A stretch of DNA of 64,000 nt, taken from Streptomyces geranii (lineage in GTDB: Bacteria; Actinomycetota; Actinomycetes; Streptomycetales; Streptomycetaceae). Below are positions 30,379 to 38,972 of this stretch, piece by piece (the first letter of the stretch is position 1; the number at the start of each line of letters is the position of its first letter). Location of the stretch: the NCBI RefSeq assembly GCF_002954775.1, contig NZ_KZ672954.1:24756-88755 (forward strand), read 5' to 3'. Both the position numbers and the translations under genes were made by a program. The notes beneath the pieces were generated by a model. That model saw only the letters and a program-made list of their open reading frames with translations. It did not search any database and was not told the origin of the DNA.

Positions 30379-30561
30379 TCAAGCTGCCCCCCCCAGGTCC
30401 TCGACCCATATTTGCCACCGGGCAATAGGACTCGGCCCTTTCAGGGCCCGCGTGATCACCGAGTCGATCGCGCAGCGGGACGCCGCCATGCCGGCCAGCG
30501 ACTCCGCGGCGCGACCTCTGCGTAATCGCTCAGCCGCCTCCGATGCTTTCAAGGTCCGCAT
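30379..30561 (-). CDS. Doubtful small ORF, 60 aa
   Basis: Starts ATG directly after GGAGG (too close), or possibly the following TTG, and overlaps the 3' end of the HNH-ATPase gene by 32 bp. Arg/Ala-rich helix (EAAERLRRGRAAESLAGMAA). GC3 is only moderate. Kept because the gap is otherwise empty; it may be non-coding. Confidence 0.25.
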   Translation of the reverse strand: MRTLKASEAAERLRRGRAAESLAGMAASRCAIDSVITRALKGPSPIARWQIWVEDLGGAA

Positions 30562-31732
30562 CCTCCTGAGAGATTCGGGACTGGCGCTCCCCTTCAGGTA
30601 CCAGCACTGTTGCGCTCCAGCCGTGATGCCGACGCTCGTAGGCGGTCAGACTGTGCTCAGCCAGGATGACCTGGAAAGTCCACGTCGCCGACTCGAACAG
30701 CTCCAGCACATGCCGTTGCGCCGCGGGGTGCAGGAAAACGAATGGTTCATCCAACACAAGGATTGTTGGCTCCGCCCGCGCTTGCAGTTCCGCAAAGACA
30801 GCTAGCGCGTAGAACCACACGGCTACCTGTCCAAGCTCTTTCCCTCCGATCACCCCTTCCCGATATGAAACCTTGACATCATCCCCGTAGAAGGCGACCT
30901 CAGACATCACATCAGGCAGCAGGGCAGGCATGTTGACGATTACCGTTCGTGCGGTCCACCGATCGACTCCGAGGAATTTGGCAATTCCTTGGATCGAGGG
31001 CGACTTCAGAGGGAAAAAACGCTCCTTGTAGGCCTCGGGCCCGAACGATAGAACCCTATACGGGCGAGGAGGCAGAGCCACCCGTCGGTCATCAACCCGG
31101 TACTCCAGCCACCGACCCCGGACATCCACCAGCGCCTTCCGGAGTTCCGGATCGAACCACGTGATGGCGCACGACAGATCCACCGGAAAATCCATCAGCA
31201 AATGTGGCGAACTGAGCGATCGAAGAAGGTGCAAAAGTTTCGTCTTGCCTGAATTATTCATTCCGAAGAGGAGGTTCAGCCTTGAAAGCCGCAGCATGCC
31301 GGGCATCAGGATGTAGTGGCTGACAACCTCCAGGGTTTGGACCCAGCCGAAGGGCTGGGATTGCCCGCCCTGCTCCAGGCGAGTTCGGTGTTCATGCAGG
31401 TCCTTCCAGCTCCGGAGTAGTGATCCGGAAAATGCGTCACCTGAGTTCGCATCGACTAAGCGGCCGCAGGACGCACATAGCCAAATCCCATTCGAGATGT
31501 GGGATCGCTCTGCGTCCGACAGACCGCCGGGCCCCCGGGGCCCTCGTTCCGCAGCGGCAAAGATGTGAGCGGCTGTGCCCGTATCGGTGACATCTTCCGA
31601 GCCGATGCCCGGCCCGATTGTGAGCGCCCCGCATCTCGGGTTCGAGCACCGAAATGCCGCGCGCTGGGCTAGGAGCCGTCGGGTCTTATCGTTGAAGTCG
31701 GCCTGTCCACGACCGCTGCCCATCGTTGGCAC
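30530..31732 (-). CDS. HNH nuclease fused to an ABC-type ATPase, 400 aa (candidate defence protein)
   Basis: N-terminal HNH-like domain: C29-x4-C34, H56 in AAHIF, N81 in SNGIWL and C86-x2-C89, then RSWKDLHEHR; the zinc-bound HNH fold seems complete. From about residue 135 an ATPase follows with Walker A GMNNSGKT (157-164), a beta-rich middle, Walker B ILVLDEP (about 324-330) and H-loop AEHS near 358-361, so an SMC/ABC-type head. Reminiscent of Septu PtuA/PtuB, but fused in one chain. GTG 31732 follows GAGGAGG. Lies with a HEPN-like gene between lysis and tail genes, a usual cargo site; lower GC than neighbours. Confidence 0.75.
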   Translation of the reverse strand: MPTMGSGRGQADFNDKTRRLLAQRAAFRCSNPRCGALTIGPGIGSEDVTDTGTAAHIFAAAERGPRGPGGLSDAERSHISNGIWLCASCGRLVDANSGDAFSGSLLRSWKDLHEHRTRLEQGGQSQPFGWVQTLEVVSHYILMPGMLRLSRLNLLFGMNNSGKTKLLHLLRSLSSPHLLMDFPVDLSCAITWFDPELRKALVDVRGRWLEYRVDDRRVALPPRPYRVLSFGPEAYKERFFPLKSPSIQGIAKFLGVDRWTARTVIVNMPALLPDVMSEVAFYGDDVKVSYREGVIGGKELGQVAVWFYALAVFAELQARAEPTILVLDEPFVFLHPAAQRHVLELFESATWTFQVILAEHSLTAYERRHHGWSATVLVPEGERQSRISQEDADLESIGGG

Positions 31733-31852
31733 CGAACAATCCTCCTCGTTTGCAACTCCTCGGCACCTACGTGCGGACCGAACGGGTCGGACTGGCCAGC
31801 CGAATCCCCGCTCGCTCGTTGGCGCCGACTCACCATCCATAGGAGGCATTTT

Positions 31853-33136
31853 TCAACCAGTGATGCCTACCGAAGCAGTGGAAGGCTGGAACGGGACGTG
31901 ATCCGGTTCGGTTAGTTTCCCTTTCCTCCGTTTTTCTGCCGAGATTTCACCACGAAGGACCCGAAGGAGAAGGCGACGTGAAGCGTCATGCATCAGGCCT
32001 AGGATAATACTGAACTCTCGACTTGGCGGAGTTGTGAAGCTAATAGGAAATGCGCCCGGCATGAATTCATTGCCATGGAGTCGCCCCTTGTGCACAGTCA
32101 GAGAACGGCGACCGTAAGCGGACGAAATATTTCCTGCAATTTCCGTCCCTACAGCGAGTTTAAGCGTCTCGCGGAATGCGGCGGCAATCTCCTTGTTTTT
32201 ATCCACGGAGAATATTTCTAGCGAGACAGCTTCGATTGCAGAGGTGAAAGCTACGAGGCTCATACTAGGGTGCTGTTCTTCTATGCGTTGCCCTTCCATG
32301 TACATAGATACAGCGGCATGAACTTTCTTGCTCTTACCCACCACATGCCATGCCCCCTGAACCCACGAAGGAAGCGACACCTTTCTGTCGTGCTCGCCGA
32401 CTCCCGCATTCTTTTCTGGGATGGCGTCCCCAAAGATCCCCGGGATCTCATCTGGGATCTCCAGCTGCTCAATCTCCAACGGCACCGGCAGCTGTCGGAT
32501 TCCGACGCACACACCCCAGGCTACGGAAAGGATACCGGCCAATTTACTTAGTTCCGTCGAAGCCAGTTCACGCGCCTTCCACCAGTCGTGCGCCTCACTC
32601 TTACTGCGCACCACAATGAGGTTGGATTCCGATGCGGTGAATCTTCCCAGTAGCCCTGGGCAAGGATGCGCTTCGCGAAGTCGTTTTCCGGATGGGGTGA
32701 TCCGCAGGGATGACACTTTTCCAGAATGATCGAGAAGGATAGATTCACCTCCAGCCGGAAAGCTCGGAGTTTGGCCAATTATAGCCGCCCATGGAAATTG
32801 GTGACGCGCCCTCCCCATGTCGACCTTAGCCTTCTCCGCAATTTCCTTCCAAATGGCCACTTCCCTATCGTTCGGACTATCCGAGTTCCCCGCAAGCATA
32901 AATTCTGGATTTTTGTCGGATTGCAAATCGACGATGAGTCGCGCATCCATAGCCGCATCACTCGCGGTCAATTCTGCTTCAATTCGCTGGAGCTCATTGC
33001 GTCCTTCTGCGCGCAAGTTCACGCATCCGCCGAATACCTCCTCAGCAGTTCGTGAAAGTTGACTGAGCCACTGCTCGCCCTTTTCGCTCCAGTTGAACGA
33101 TGAAAATTCCAATGAAATTATCCAACGATACTCCAC
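31853..33136 (-). CDS. HEPN-like protein, 427 aa (candidate ribonuclease effector)
   Basis: Long protein with a C-terminal helical region holding R344-x4-H349 (RRSLTVHKG), the HEPN ribonuclease signature, after helices SLVAFTSAIEAVSLEIFSVD and IAAAFRETLKLAV. The N-terminal ~250 residues (FSSFNWSEKGEQWLSQLSRT, ASTELSKLAGILSVAWGVC) are unknown, possibly a sensor. Codon and base composition are clearly AT-richer than the prophage around it, indicating separate transfer. Start GTG 33136 sits after AGGAG with short spacing; an in-frame GTG at 33154 is an alternative. Followed by the HNH-ATPase gene after 120 bp, so likely one operon. Confidence 0.6.
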   Translation of the reverse strand: MEYRWIISLEFSSFNWSEKGEQWLSQLSRTAEEVFGGCVNLRAEGRNELQRIEAELTASDAAMDARLIVDLQSDKNPEFMLAGNSDSPNDREVAIWKEIAEKAKVDMGRARHQFPWAAIIGQTPSFPAGGESILLDHSGKVSSLRITPSGKRLREAHPCPGLLGRFTASESNLIVVRSKSEAHDWWKARELASTELSKLAGILSVAWGVCVGIRQLPVPLEIEQLEIPDEIPGIFGDAIPEKNAGVGEHDRKVSLPSWVQGAWHVVGKSKKVHAAVSMYMEGQRIEEQHPSMSLVAFTSAIEAVSLEIFSVDKNKEIAAAFRETLKLAVGTEIAGNISSAYGRRSLTVHKGRLHGNEFMPGAFPISFTTPPSREFSIILGLMHDASRRLLLRVLRGEISAEKRRKGKLTEPDHVPFQPSTASVGITG

Positions 33137-33452
33137 GGCTCTCCTGATTTGCACTCATTTTCTCGAACTGGGCGATTGCGCTTCATAGGCATGGTGGACC
33201 GCCGAGATCAACTACTTCGGAGGGACCCCCTACATATGCAGTGTGATGGAAACGAAGGCTCACTGCACCGGGTTTGTGATGACCCCTCCAGTCCCCCCTT
33301 GCTGCACCGTCCGACTATGGCCCCGACTACAGGTGTGCTCGGGGTATAACCGCGATGGTCTAAGTGATGTCCCGCAAAGTCTTCCCCGAGACCCGGAGAG
33401 TCGTCCGGGCTGAGCTTTCTGCCATGATCGCCTGCCGGTGAGAGGAGCTGTG
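33137..33452. other. Divergent intergenic region
   Basis: About 315 bp between the HEPN-like gene and the plus-strand 77-aa gene. No ORF is supported. It is AT-richer than average and should hold promoters in both directions, but no repeat of the prophage promoter set occurs here, so the islet probably uses its own signals. Confidence 0.4.
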
Positions 33453-33686
33453 ATGGCCAAGCGACCTGACCCGGTGCAGATCATCGCGAGAGTGGGGACG
33501 GGCTCCTCCGCAGAACAGCCCGAGCGAGCGATTCAGAGGTGCATGTATCTCGCCGCAAAGGCGGGTTGGGATGTCTGCCTCGTCGGTGAGGCTTCCGTCG
33601 ACCTAGACACCGGCGAGTGCCGGATCGTCGAGGTAGAGGGCCTGCGATACCTGATGCGTCAAGGCCGAAGGATGCACCTTCCTTGA
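33453..33686 (+). CDS. Small hypothetical protein, 77 aa (only plus-strand gene in prophage)
   Basis: ATG 33453 follows AGAGGAG. Reads MAKRPDPVQIIARVGTGSSA, IQRCMYLAAKAGWDVCLVGE, TGECRIVEVEGLRYLMRQGR: a compact alpha/beta protein. It faces the opposite way to all other prophage genes and sits beside the defence-like islet, so it is probably lysogenically expressed cargo. Family unknown to me. Confidence 0.6.
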   Translation: MAKRPDPVQIIARVGTGSSAEQPERAIQRCMYLAAKAGWDVCLVGEASVDLDTGECRIVEVEGLRYLMRQGRRMHLP

Positions 33687-33743
33687 GCGACAGTTACCGA
33701 ACCGAGGCAGCGCGCTGTCCGACGCTGTAGGTAAATGATCAAC

Positions 33744-35972
33744 TTACGTGATCGACTGGCCGATGTAGTCGTCGGCGGAGCCGCAGTCCTCCACCAGGAG
33801 ATACGCGGTATTGCTGCTACTGGCGGTGACGGTCCATGTCTGGGCGACTGCGCCCTGAGCGCCGGTCCAGCACAGTGCGGCGGTGATGTCGCTTCCTGTG
33901 GTGTTGGTCAGGATGGTCTGGACGGAGACGGCTGCGTTCCCTGAGGAGCCTTGCAGATTGTTGATCCGGATCTGGTCCTTGTAGATGGTTCCCGACACCG
34001 TGTTTTTCCGGATCCGGTACAGCGCGTAACTGTCGTTCGCCGCGCTGTGGAGCGCCCAGATGGAGACCCGGTAAGCGCGGCCGGCCTTGAACGTGATGCT
34101 GCCGGTGGTGATGACGGCTGTCTCCGTGCCGGAGAAGGTGACGTTCGCGGTGAGCGTTCGCTGCGCGACGAATCCCCGTCCCTGGGTTCTTCCGTTGATG
34201 CTGAGGTCGCCGTCGAGGGCGAATCCGCTGGAGGTGAGTGTGGCGGTGGACCGGGCCAAGCCGGGCGGGGCGTCCCGGACGTGCAGCTCGATGGATGAAC
34301 CGGCAGCGACGGTGTCGGCCCCGTAGCCGTTGATGTAGGCCACTCCGTTGCCGCTCACCTCGTTGGCGTACAGGTTGAAGACCGAGCCCGCATAGCCGGG
34401 GACGTGCCCTTGCAGGAACAGGCCCGTTTCCTGCGCCGATCCGTTCACCGTGGGGGCGCTGAGTGAGACGCTGGGGACTTCGTAGGTGACGGAGTTTTCT
34501 GAGCCGTAGGCGATGGCGGTGTTGAGTTCTGCCGGGGCCGACTCGTTGGCGCTGCCGGAGTAGAACTCGATCGATCCCGTCTCCGGGTTCGTGTTTCCGG
34601 GGCTGATGACCACGCGCTGTCCGGTCGCGGCAGTTCGCAGTACGCCTCCTGTGATGACGGCGCCCTTGATCGTCTTGCCGTTGATGGCATCTGCGTCCAG
34701 CATGCTGGCCTTGATCACGCCTGCGGTGAGCAGGGCGAGCCGGGCGGAGTTCACGTCCAGGTGGCCGCCGGTGATAGTCGCGAACTTGATCTCCCGGCCG
34801 GTGAGCGTCTGGGCGACGACCTTTTCGGCAACGATCGAGTCGGCTGCGAGTTCGGGCGTGCCGATCGATCCGGCGAGGATGAGGCCGGCGATGACGACGG
34901 TGCGGATCTCCGCGTTGTCGAAGTAGACCTGGCCTGCGGTGGATTGATAGGTCTCCAGCCACACGGTGGCGTTGACGGTGTTCGCAGGGGCCCGGACCTG
35001 GCCGCTGATGCGCGTCCAGGCGGTGGCCGGGGTGGAGGGTGTCTGGATGACACCGAAGCCGAGGGTGGCCCCGGTGCTGTCGAGCCAGCGCAGGTAGAAC
35101 TTGGCGGCCGAGCCGGTCCAGTCGGCGGACGTCTTGTAGTCGACCGCCAGGAAGAACCGTTCTCCCGGCAGGGCGGGCAGAGTCATTACCCGCAGGCTGC
35201 GGGTCGTCTGCTGCGGTGCGGCGGCGTTCACGCGCAGGCAGCGGGCGGAGGTGTTGCCGGGGCTGCTGGTGGACCAGTCACTGTTGTCTTCGATCAGGCT
35301 GTCGGTGTACGGGCCTTCGAAGCTGGCGTCGGGGAGCAGGTTGCCGGTGCCGATGGCCATGCGGTCGGCGTCGACCGCGCCCACGGCGATCTTGTTGCGG
35401 GTCACGGCGGCGTCGGCGAGGGCGAGTTCGTCCACGATGCCGTCCAAGACCTCTTCGGCCACGACCGCCGCGGGGCCGACGGGTCCGGTCTGCTCGGACG
35501 GTGCGGAGGCGGTACCGGAGGTCGAGCGGGCGACCAGCCGGACGTACAGCGGCTGGCCAGCCGGGACGAGCACGGTGCCGCCCTGGGGTGATTCCAGGGT
35601 GGCCCGCAGCGTCGCCGGGGTGGGTTCGAAGCTGGTCACGGCGGCGGTGTGGATCTCCAGGCGTGCCCAGTCCAGCGGCACGGCTGCGGCGTCGGTGAAC
35701 ACGCCGGCCCAGCTCACGGCGATCCCCCCGAGGACCGGGGCCACCATCGGGGCCACCGGGGTGGGCGGAGGGGGGCCGTTGACGGCGATGACGCCGCTGG
35801 TCCCGTCGGGCTGCTGGCCGACGATCGCTCGCAGTGAGCCGTCCTCGTCGAAGACTTCGACCGCCCCGTTCTCGATGGACGAGTACGCCAGGCGGGCGGT
35901 GCGGGTCGTGCGCGCCAGCTGCCGTTCCAGGACGGCGACGCGGGCGGCCAGGCGGGCGATGTCGCTGCTCAT
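33744..35972 (-). CDS. Tail fibre / receptor-binding protein, 742 aa
   Basis: N-terminal coiled coil (SDIARLAARVAVLERQLART) that would trimerise, then an FN3-like domain (VLGGIAVSWAGVFTDAAAVP), linker helices (VTRNKIAVGAVDADRMAIGT), a carbohydrate-binding-like module (NLLPDASFEGPYTDSLIEDN, WLETYQSTAGQVYFDNAEIR), beta-repeat stretches (IKASMLDADAINGKTIKGAV) and a beta-sandwich end. It is the last tail gene in the operon, as usual for fibre genes. ATG 35972 overlaps the upstream stop. Confidence 0.75.
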   Translation of the reverse strand: MSSDIARLAARVAVLERQLARTTRTARLAYSSIENGAVEVFDEDGSLRAIVGQQPDGTSGVIAVNGPPPPTPVAPMVAPVLGGIAVSWAGVFTDAAAVPLDWARLEIHTAAVTSFEPTPATLRATLESPQGGTVLVPAGQPLYVRLVARSTSGTASAPSEQTGPVGPAAVVAEEVLDGIVDELALADAAVTRNKIAVGAVDADRMAIGTGNLLPDASFEGPYTDSLIEDNSDWSTSSPGNTSARCLRVNAAAPQQTTRSLRVMTLPALPGERFFLAVDYKTSADWTGSAAKFYLRWLDSTGATLGFGVIQTPSTPATAWTRISGQVRAPANTVNATVWLETYQSTAGQVYFDNAEIRTVVIAGLILAGSIGTPELAADSIVAEKVVAQTLTGREIKFATITGGHLDVNSARLALLTAGVIKASMLDADAINGKTIKGAVITGGVLRTAATGQRVVISPGNTNPETGSIEFYSGSANESAPAELNTAIAYGSENSVTYEVPSVSLSAPTVNGSAQETGLFLQGHVPGYAGSVFNLYANEVSGNGVAYINGYGADTVAAGSSIELHVRDAPPGLARSTATLTSSGFALDGDLSINGRTQGRGFVAQRTLTANVTFSGTETAVITTGSITFKAGRAYRVSIWALHSAANDSYALYRIRKNTVSGTIYKDQIRINNLQGSSGNAAVSVQTILTNTTGSDITAALCWTGAQGAVAQTWTVTASSSNTAYLLVEDCGSADDYIGQSIT

Positions 35973-37072
35973 GTGGTGCCTCCGCCGTAGGTGAAGCGGT
36001 CTGCGCGCTGGAGTTGGATGACGGCCTGCTCGGGGGCTTCGCCGGTAGCGGGCCGGATCTGCCAGCCGACGATGCGGCACCAGGCGTCGACGTCGGTCCA
36101 CTGGTCGTGGACGCGGACCCGTACGTCGTCGCCGGTCTGCCAGGACCCGTAGCGCGCCGCGGGGTGGTCGCGGACGGTGATCTCGGTGACCTCGCCGATG
36201 ACCTGGCGGGAGACTCGTTCCTGGCGGGCGCGGGCGGCCAGCCGGTCGTTCGCCTTCTCCCCCGGTACGTCGAGGAGGTGTTCCAGGCGCAGCCGTCCGT
36301 CGCGTACGGCGTCGACGGCGCGGCGTCGGTTGCGGCCTTCGCCGGCGCCGAGGGCGATGACGACCTGGGCGAGGTTGTCGGCGTCGTATTCGACGGGGAC
36401 GGCCTTGACGATGTTGACGCCGGATTCGAAGTGGATGTCGGTGCGACGGCGGCCGAGGCGGGGCCAGCCGATCCGGATGCGGCCCTGGGGGGTGCCGTTG
36501 TGCCAGGCGGCTTCCTCGGTCCACTCGGGGCCGCCTTCGACGGCGGCCATGTCCGCGACGACGTCGCCGAGTGAAGGGGTGTCCCACCAGTCGATCCGGT
36601 AGGGGTCCGCCGGGGTACCGACGGTGACCTTGGAGGTGGTGTCGTCGACCTGGATGCCGAGCCGGCCGTCGGGTGTCTCCTGGCAGTACGCCCACACGTC
36701 GCGGATGACCTCGCAGGGGTCGGCGTTGGTGTAGGGGCCGCGTGCGTTGAGCTGGCCGTGGACGTCGTAGCGCCGGTAGGGGTAGGAACCCCAGCCGGAT
36801 GCCTCGATGTTCAGTTGCTGGCCTTCGGGGTCGGCTCGCCAGATGAGGCCGCCCCACAGCAGGCGCCCGTCACGCTCGGCGTAGATCTTGGTGTTGCCGG
36901 GGTCGAGCTGGGAGCGGACGAGGTGGGCCAGGCGCGGTTCGACCGCGCCGGTGAGGCTTCCGGTCGCGGACAGTGCGGGGCCGAACTCGACTCCGGTCAG
37001 CGGCAGGTCCCAGGCCAGGACCTTGTCGGTGAGGGCGTCGGTGGTGAGATAGCGGTACGACGGCGAGGCCAT
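35969..37072 (-). CDS. Tail hub protein (Gp37-like / Tal-like), 367 aa
   Basis: Matches the siphovirus Gp37-like minor tail family: YRYLTTDALTDKVLAWDLPL, VRSQLDPGNTKIYAERDGRL, IWRADPEGQQLNIEASGWGS, DVWAYCQETPDGRLGIQVDD, and a long acidic/basic barrel. Such proteins form the tail-tip hub between Dit and fibre. ATG 37072; overlaps the fibre gene start. Confidence 0.72.
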   Translation of the reverse strand: MASPSYRYLTTDALTDKVLAWDLPLTGVEFGPALSATGSLTGAVEPRLAHLVRSQLDPGNTKIYAERDGRLLWGGLIWRADPEGQQLNIEASGWGSYPYRRYDVHGQLNARGPYTNADPCEVIRDVWAYCQETPDGRLGIQVDDTTSKVTVGTPADPYRIDWWDTPSLGDVVADMAAVEGGPEWTEEAAWHNGTPQGRIRIGWPRLGRRRTDIHFESGVNIVKAVPVEYDADNLAQVVIALGAGEGRNRRRAVDAVRDGRLRLEHLLDVPGEKANDRLAARARQERVSRQVIGEVTEITVRDHPAARYGSWQTGDDVRVRVHDQWTDVDAWCRIVGWQIRPATGEAPEQAVIQLQRADRFTYGGGTT

Positions 37073-37126
37073 CGGGCGCGTTCCTTCTTCTCCCCCGCGC
37101 CGTGGTCTGGTGCTGCCGGTGTCGTG

Positions 37127-38056
37127 TCAGAGGAGACCTTCGGTGAACTCCACGTCGGCGATCAGGGACGTCGCCGCGTCCACGCCGAGGTTGCCCCACT
37201 CGGCTTTGGACGGCTGGGTGCGTATGTACAGGTCCTGGGTGGTGCCACGCAGGGCAGCGGAGAGCGGGATAGTGTCGGCGAGGACGACGGTGTTGCGGCG
37301 GATGTTGGCGCCCTGATCGTCGTCGATGGCCGTGGTCTGCCCGTAGTCGGTGCCCAGGGCGGTCTGCATGTTGGCGAAGACGTCGGCCTCCGACAGGCGC
37401 AGGCCCGCCAGGGTCACCACCAGTTTTGCGCCCGTCGCCCAGCTCGGGACGGGGACCTTCCAGCGGGCTGCGGCCGGCCAGTTGTACCACTGGCCGCTCT
37501 GCGCGACCAGGCGGCTGAGCGAGCCCGGGTAGGCGGTGTGGAGGGTCCGTTCACGGCGCGGGTTCGCGATCTGCCGCAGGTCGGTGATCATGGCGCTGGT
37601 GACCGTGGCCGTGTTCGCCGGCAGATCGAGTCGGGCGAGCGGGATCGCCGTCATACCGGCCGGGACGGTCTTCGTGGTGGCGGAGACGCCGGACACGACG
37701 TGGAAGTAGCCGATCTCATCGGCGGCCGGGTTCCGGTTGCCTTCGTACTCGGGGTCCTCCACCCGCAGGCACAGGAAGTCGGAGCGGGCCGAAGCGCCGG
37801 TGGGGGCAATCGACACGGAGGCGTCGCCCACGTTGTACTGGGTGTAGCTGCCCTGGCCCCAGGCGGCGCCCCGTACGACGGCCGAGCCGTCGCCGACGCG
37901 GACACCGGCACCCGGGGTCGCCCACTGGCTGACCTTCAGGTCGTTCCCTTCGGTCACGCCCTGGTTCCCGGACGCGAGGTCGCGGATCATCATCCGGAAA
38001 GCCCGCGCGGGATGGGTACCGCCATGGGTCAGCATCGGCGGCTGTATCAAAGCCAT
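37127..38056 (-). CDS. Tail-tip/baseplate protein, 309 aa
   Basis: Beta-rich structural protein (QPPMLTHGGTHPARAFRMMI, VSQWATPGAGVRVGDGSAVV, RSDFLCLRVEDPEYEGNRNP, VPAGMTAIPLARLDLPANTA). The position between Dit and the hub, and the ATxGAGVRVGDGSAVVRG pattern, resemble baseplate upper proteins that anchor fibres. Function inferred from place. Confidence 0.65.
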   Translation of the reverse strand: MALIQPPMLTHGGTHPARAFRMMIRDLASGNQGVTEGNDLKVSQWATPGAGVRVGDGSAVVRGAAWGQGSYTQYNVGDASVSIAPTGASARSDFLCLRVEDPEYEGNRNPAADEIGYFHVVSGVSATTKTVPAGMTAIPLARLDLPANTATVTSAMITDLRQIANPRRERTLHTAYPGSLSRLVAQSGQWYNWPAAARWKVPVPSWATGAKLVVTLAGLRLSEADVFANMQTALGTDYGQTTAIDDDQGANIRRNTVVLADTIPLSAALRGTTQDLYIRTQPSKAEWGNLGVDAATSLIADVEFTEGLL

Positions 38057-38072
38057 CAGAGGGTGCTCTCCT

Positions 38073-38972
38073 TTACAGGGCGGTGTGGGCGTCGCGCCAC
38101 GACACCGTGAGGCGGGTGGAGTTGGTGTAGTCCGCTCCGGTCCACCGCAGTTCGCTCCTGCCTGGCGGGATCTGGAACAGGTCGAGTCGGGATACGGAGG
38201 ACAGGGCGTTGGCGGCGTTGCCGCCGTTGCGCAGGACCCACCGTGTTCCGGGTCGCGTGTCGATCTGGAGGATGTCGCTCTCGCCGAGCGTCAAAGACAG
38301 CTCCAGGACACGACCCGTCTCGGTGATCCAGATACGCGGGTTCACCACCGGGCCCTTTATCTTCAAGGAGGGCCAGGCGGGCAGGTCACCGGCGTTGGCG
38401 ATCCAGCCGGGACGCTCCACCGGATTCGCGACGCCCGTCGTGATCGGCGCCGTCACGGGAGCGGTGAACCCTCCTTGGTCATCGTCGAGCGCGAGCGGCA
38501 GGATGACCTGCTGCTCAGGCTCTCCGTGCCACACCGGGTCGGTCACCTCGAAGACCAGGGACACGGGGATCCACCCGAAGACGGCCCGCGCCATGGACAC
38601 GGCTTCGACGCCACGAACCCTTCCCAGGACTCGTTTGGGGCCGTCGCGGCCCGGCCAGAACACGCGCAGCGTCTGCAACGCTCCGGCCGTCTTGCGGGTT
38701 TCCGGGTCGGACGCAGCTTGTTTCAGCTCAGCGAGGGCGTCCGCCGCAGCCCCGGGATCGCCCGGCGTGCGGATGCCGGCCTCGATCGTCACCGTCTGGG
38801 TGCCGTAATAGTCCACGCCGGGGAAGGCGCCGTCCTCGGTGGTCAACTCGACATCTTGGGAACGGACTTGGGGCGTGCCGAAGCCGGTGATGTCACCGAC
38901 GGGGTAGCGCGTTCCGGGGCCCAGGAGGACTCCCGCGAAGTCGACCTGCCACTCCTGCGTGATCGCGGCCAT
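38073..38972 (-). CDS. Distal tail protein (Dit-like), 299 aa
   Basis: Phage tail family: a beta-sandwich N-domain (EWQVDFAGVLLGPGTRYPVG, EDGAFPGVDYYGTQTVTIEA, FWPGRDGPKRVLGRVRGVEA, VSLVFEVTDPVWHGE) and a C-terminal galectin-like part (WPSLKIKGPVVNPRIWITET). Forms the ring closing the tail tube. ATG 38972 overlaps the tape-measure stop by one base (38972). Confidence 0.75.
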   Translation of the reverse strand: MAAITQEWQVDFAGVLLGPGTRYPVGDITGFGTPQVRSQDVELTTEDGAFPGVDYYGTQTVTIEAGIRTPGDPGAAADALAELKQAASDPETRKTAGALQTLRVFWPGRDGPKRVLGRVRGVEAVSMARAVFGWIPVSLVFEVTDPVWHGEPEQQVILPLALDDDQGGFTAPVTAPITTGVANPVERPGWIANAGDLPAWPSLKIKGPVVNPRIWITETGRVLELSLTLGESDILQIDTRPGTRWVLRNGGNAANALSSVSRLDLFQIPPGRSELRWTGADYTNSTRLTVSWRDAHTAL

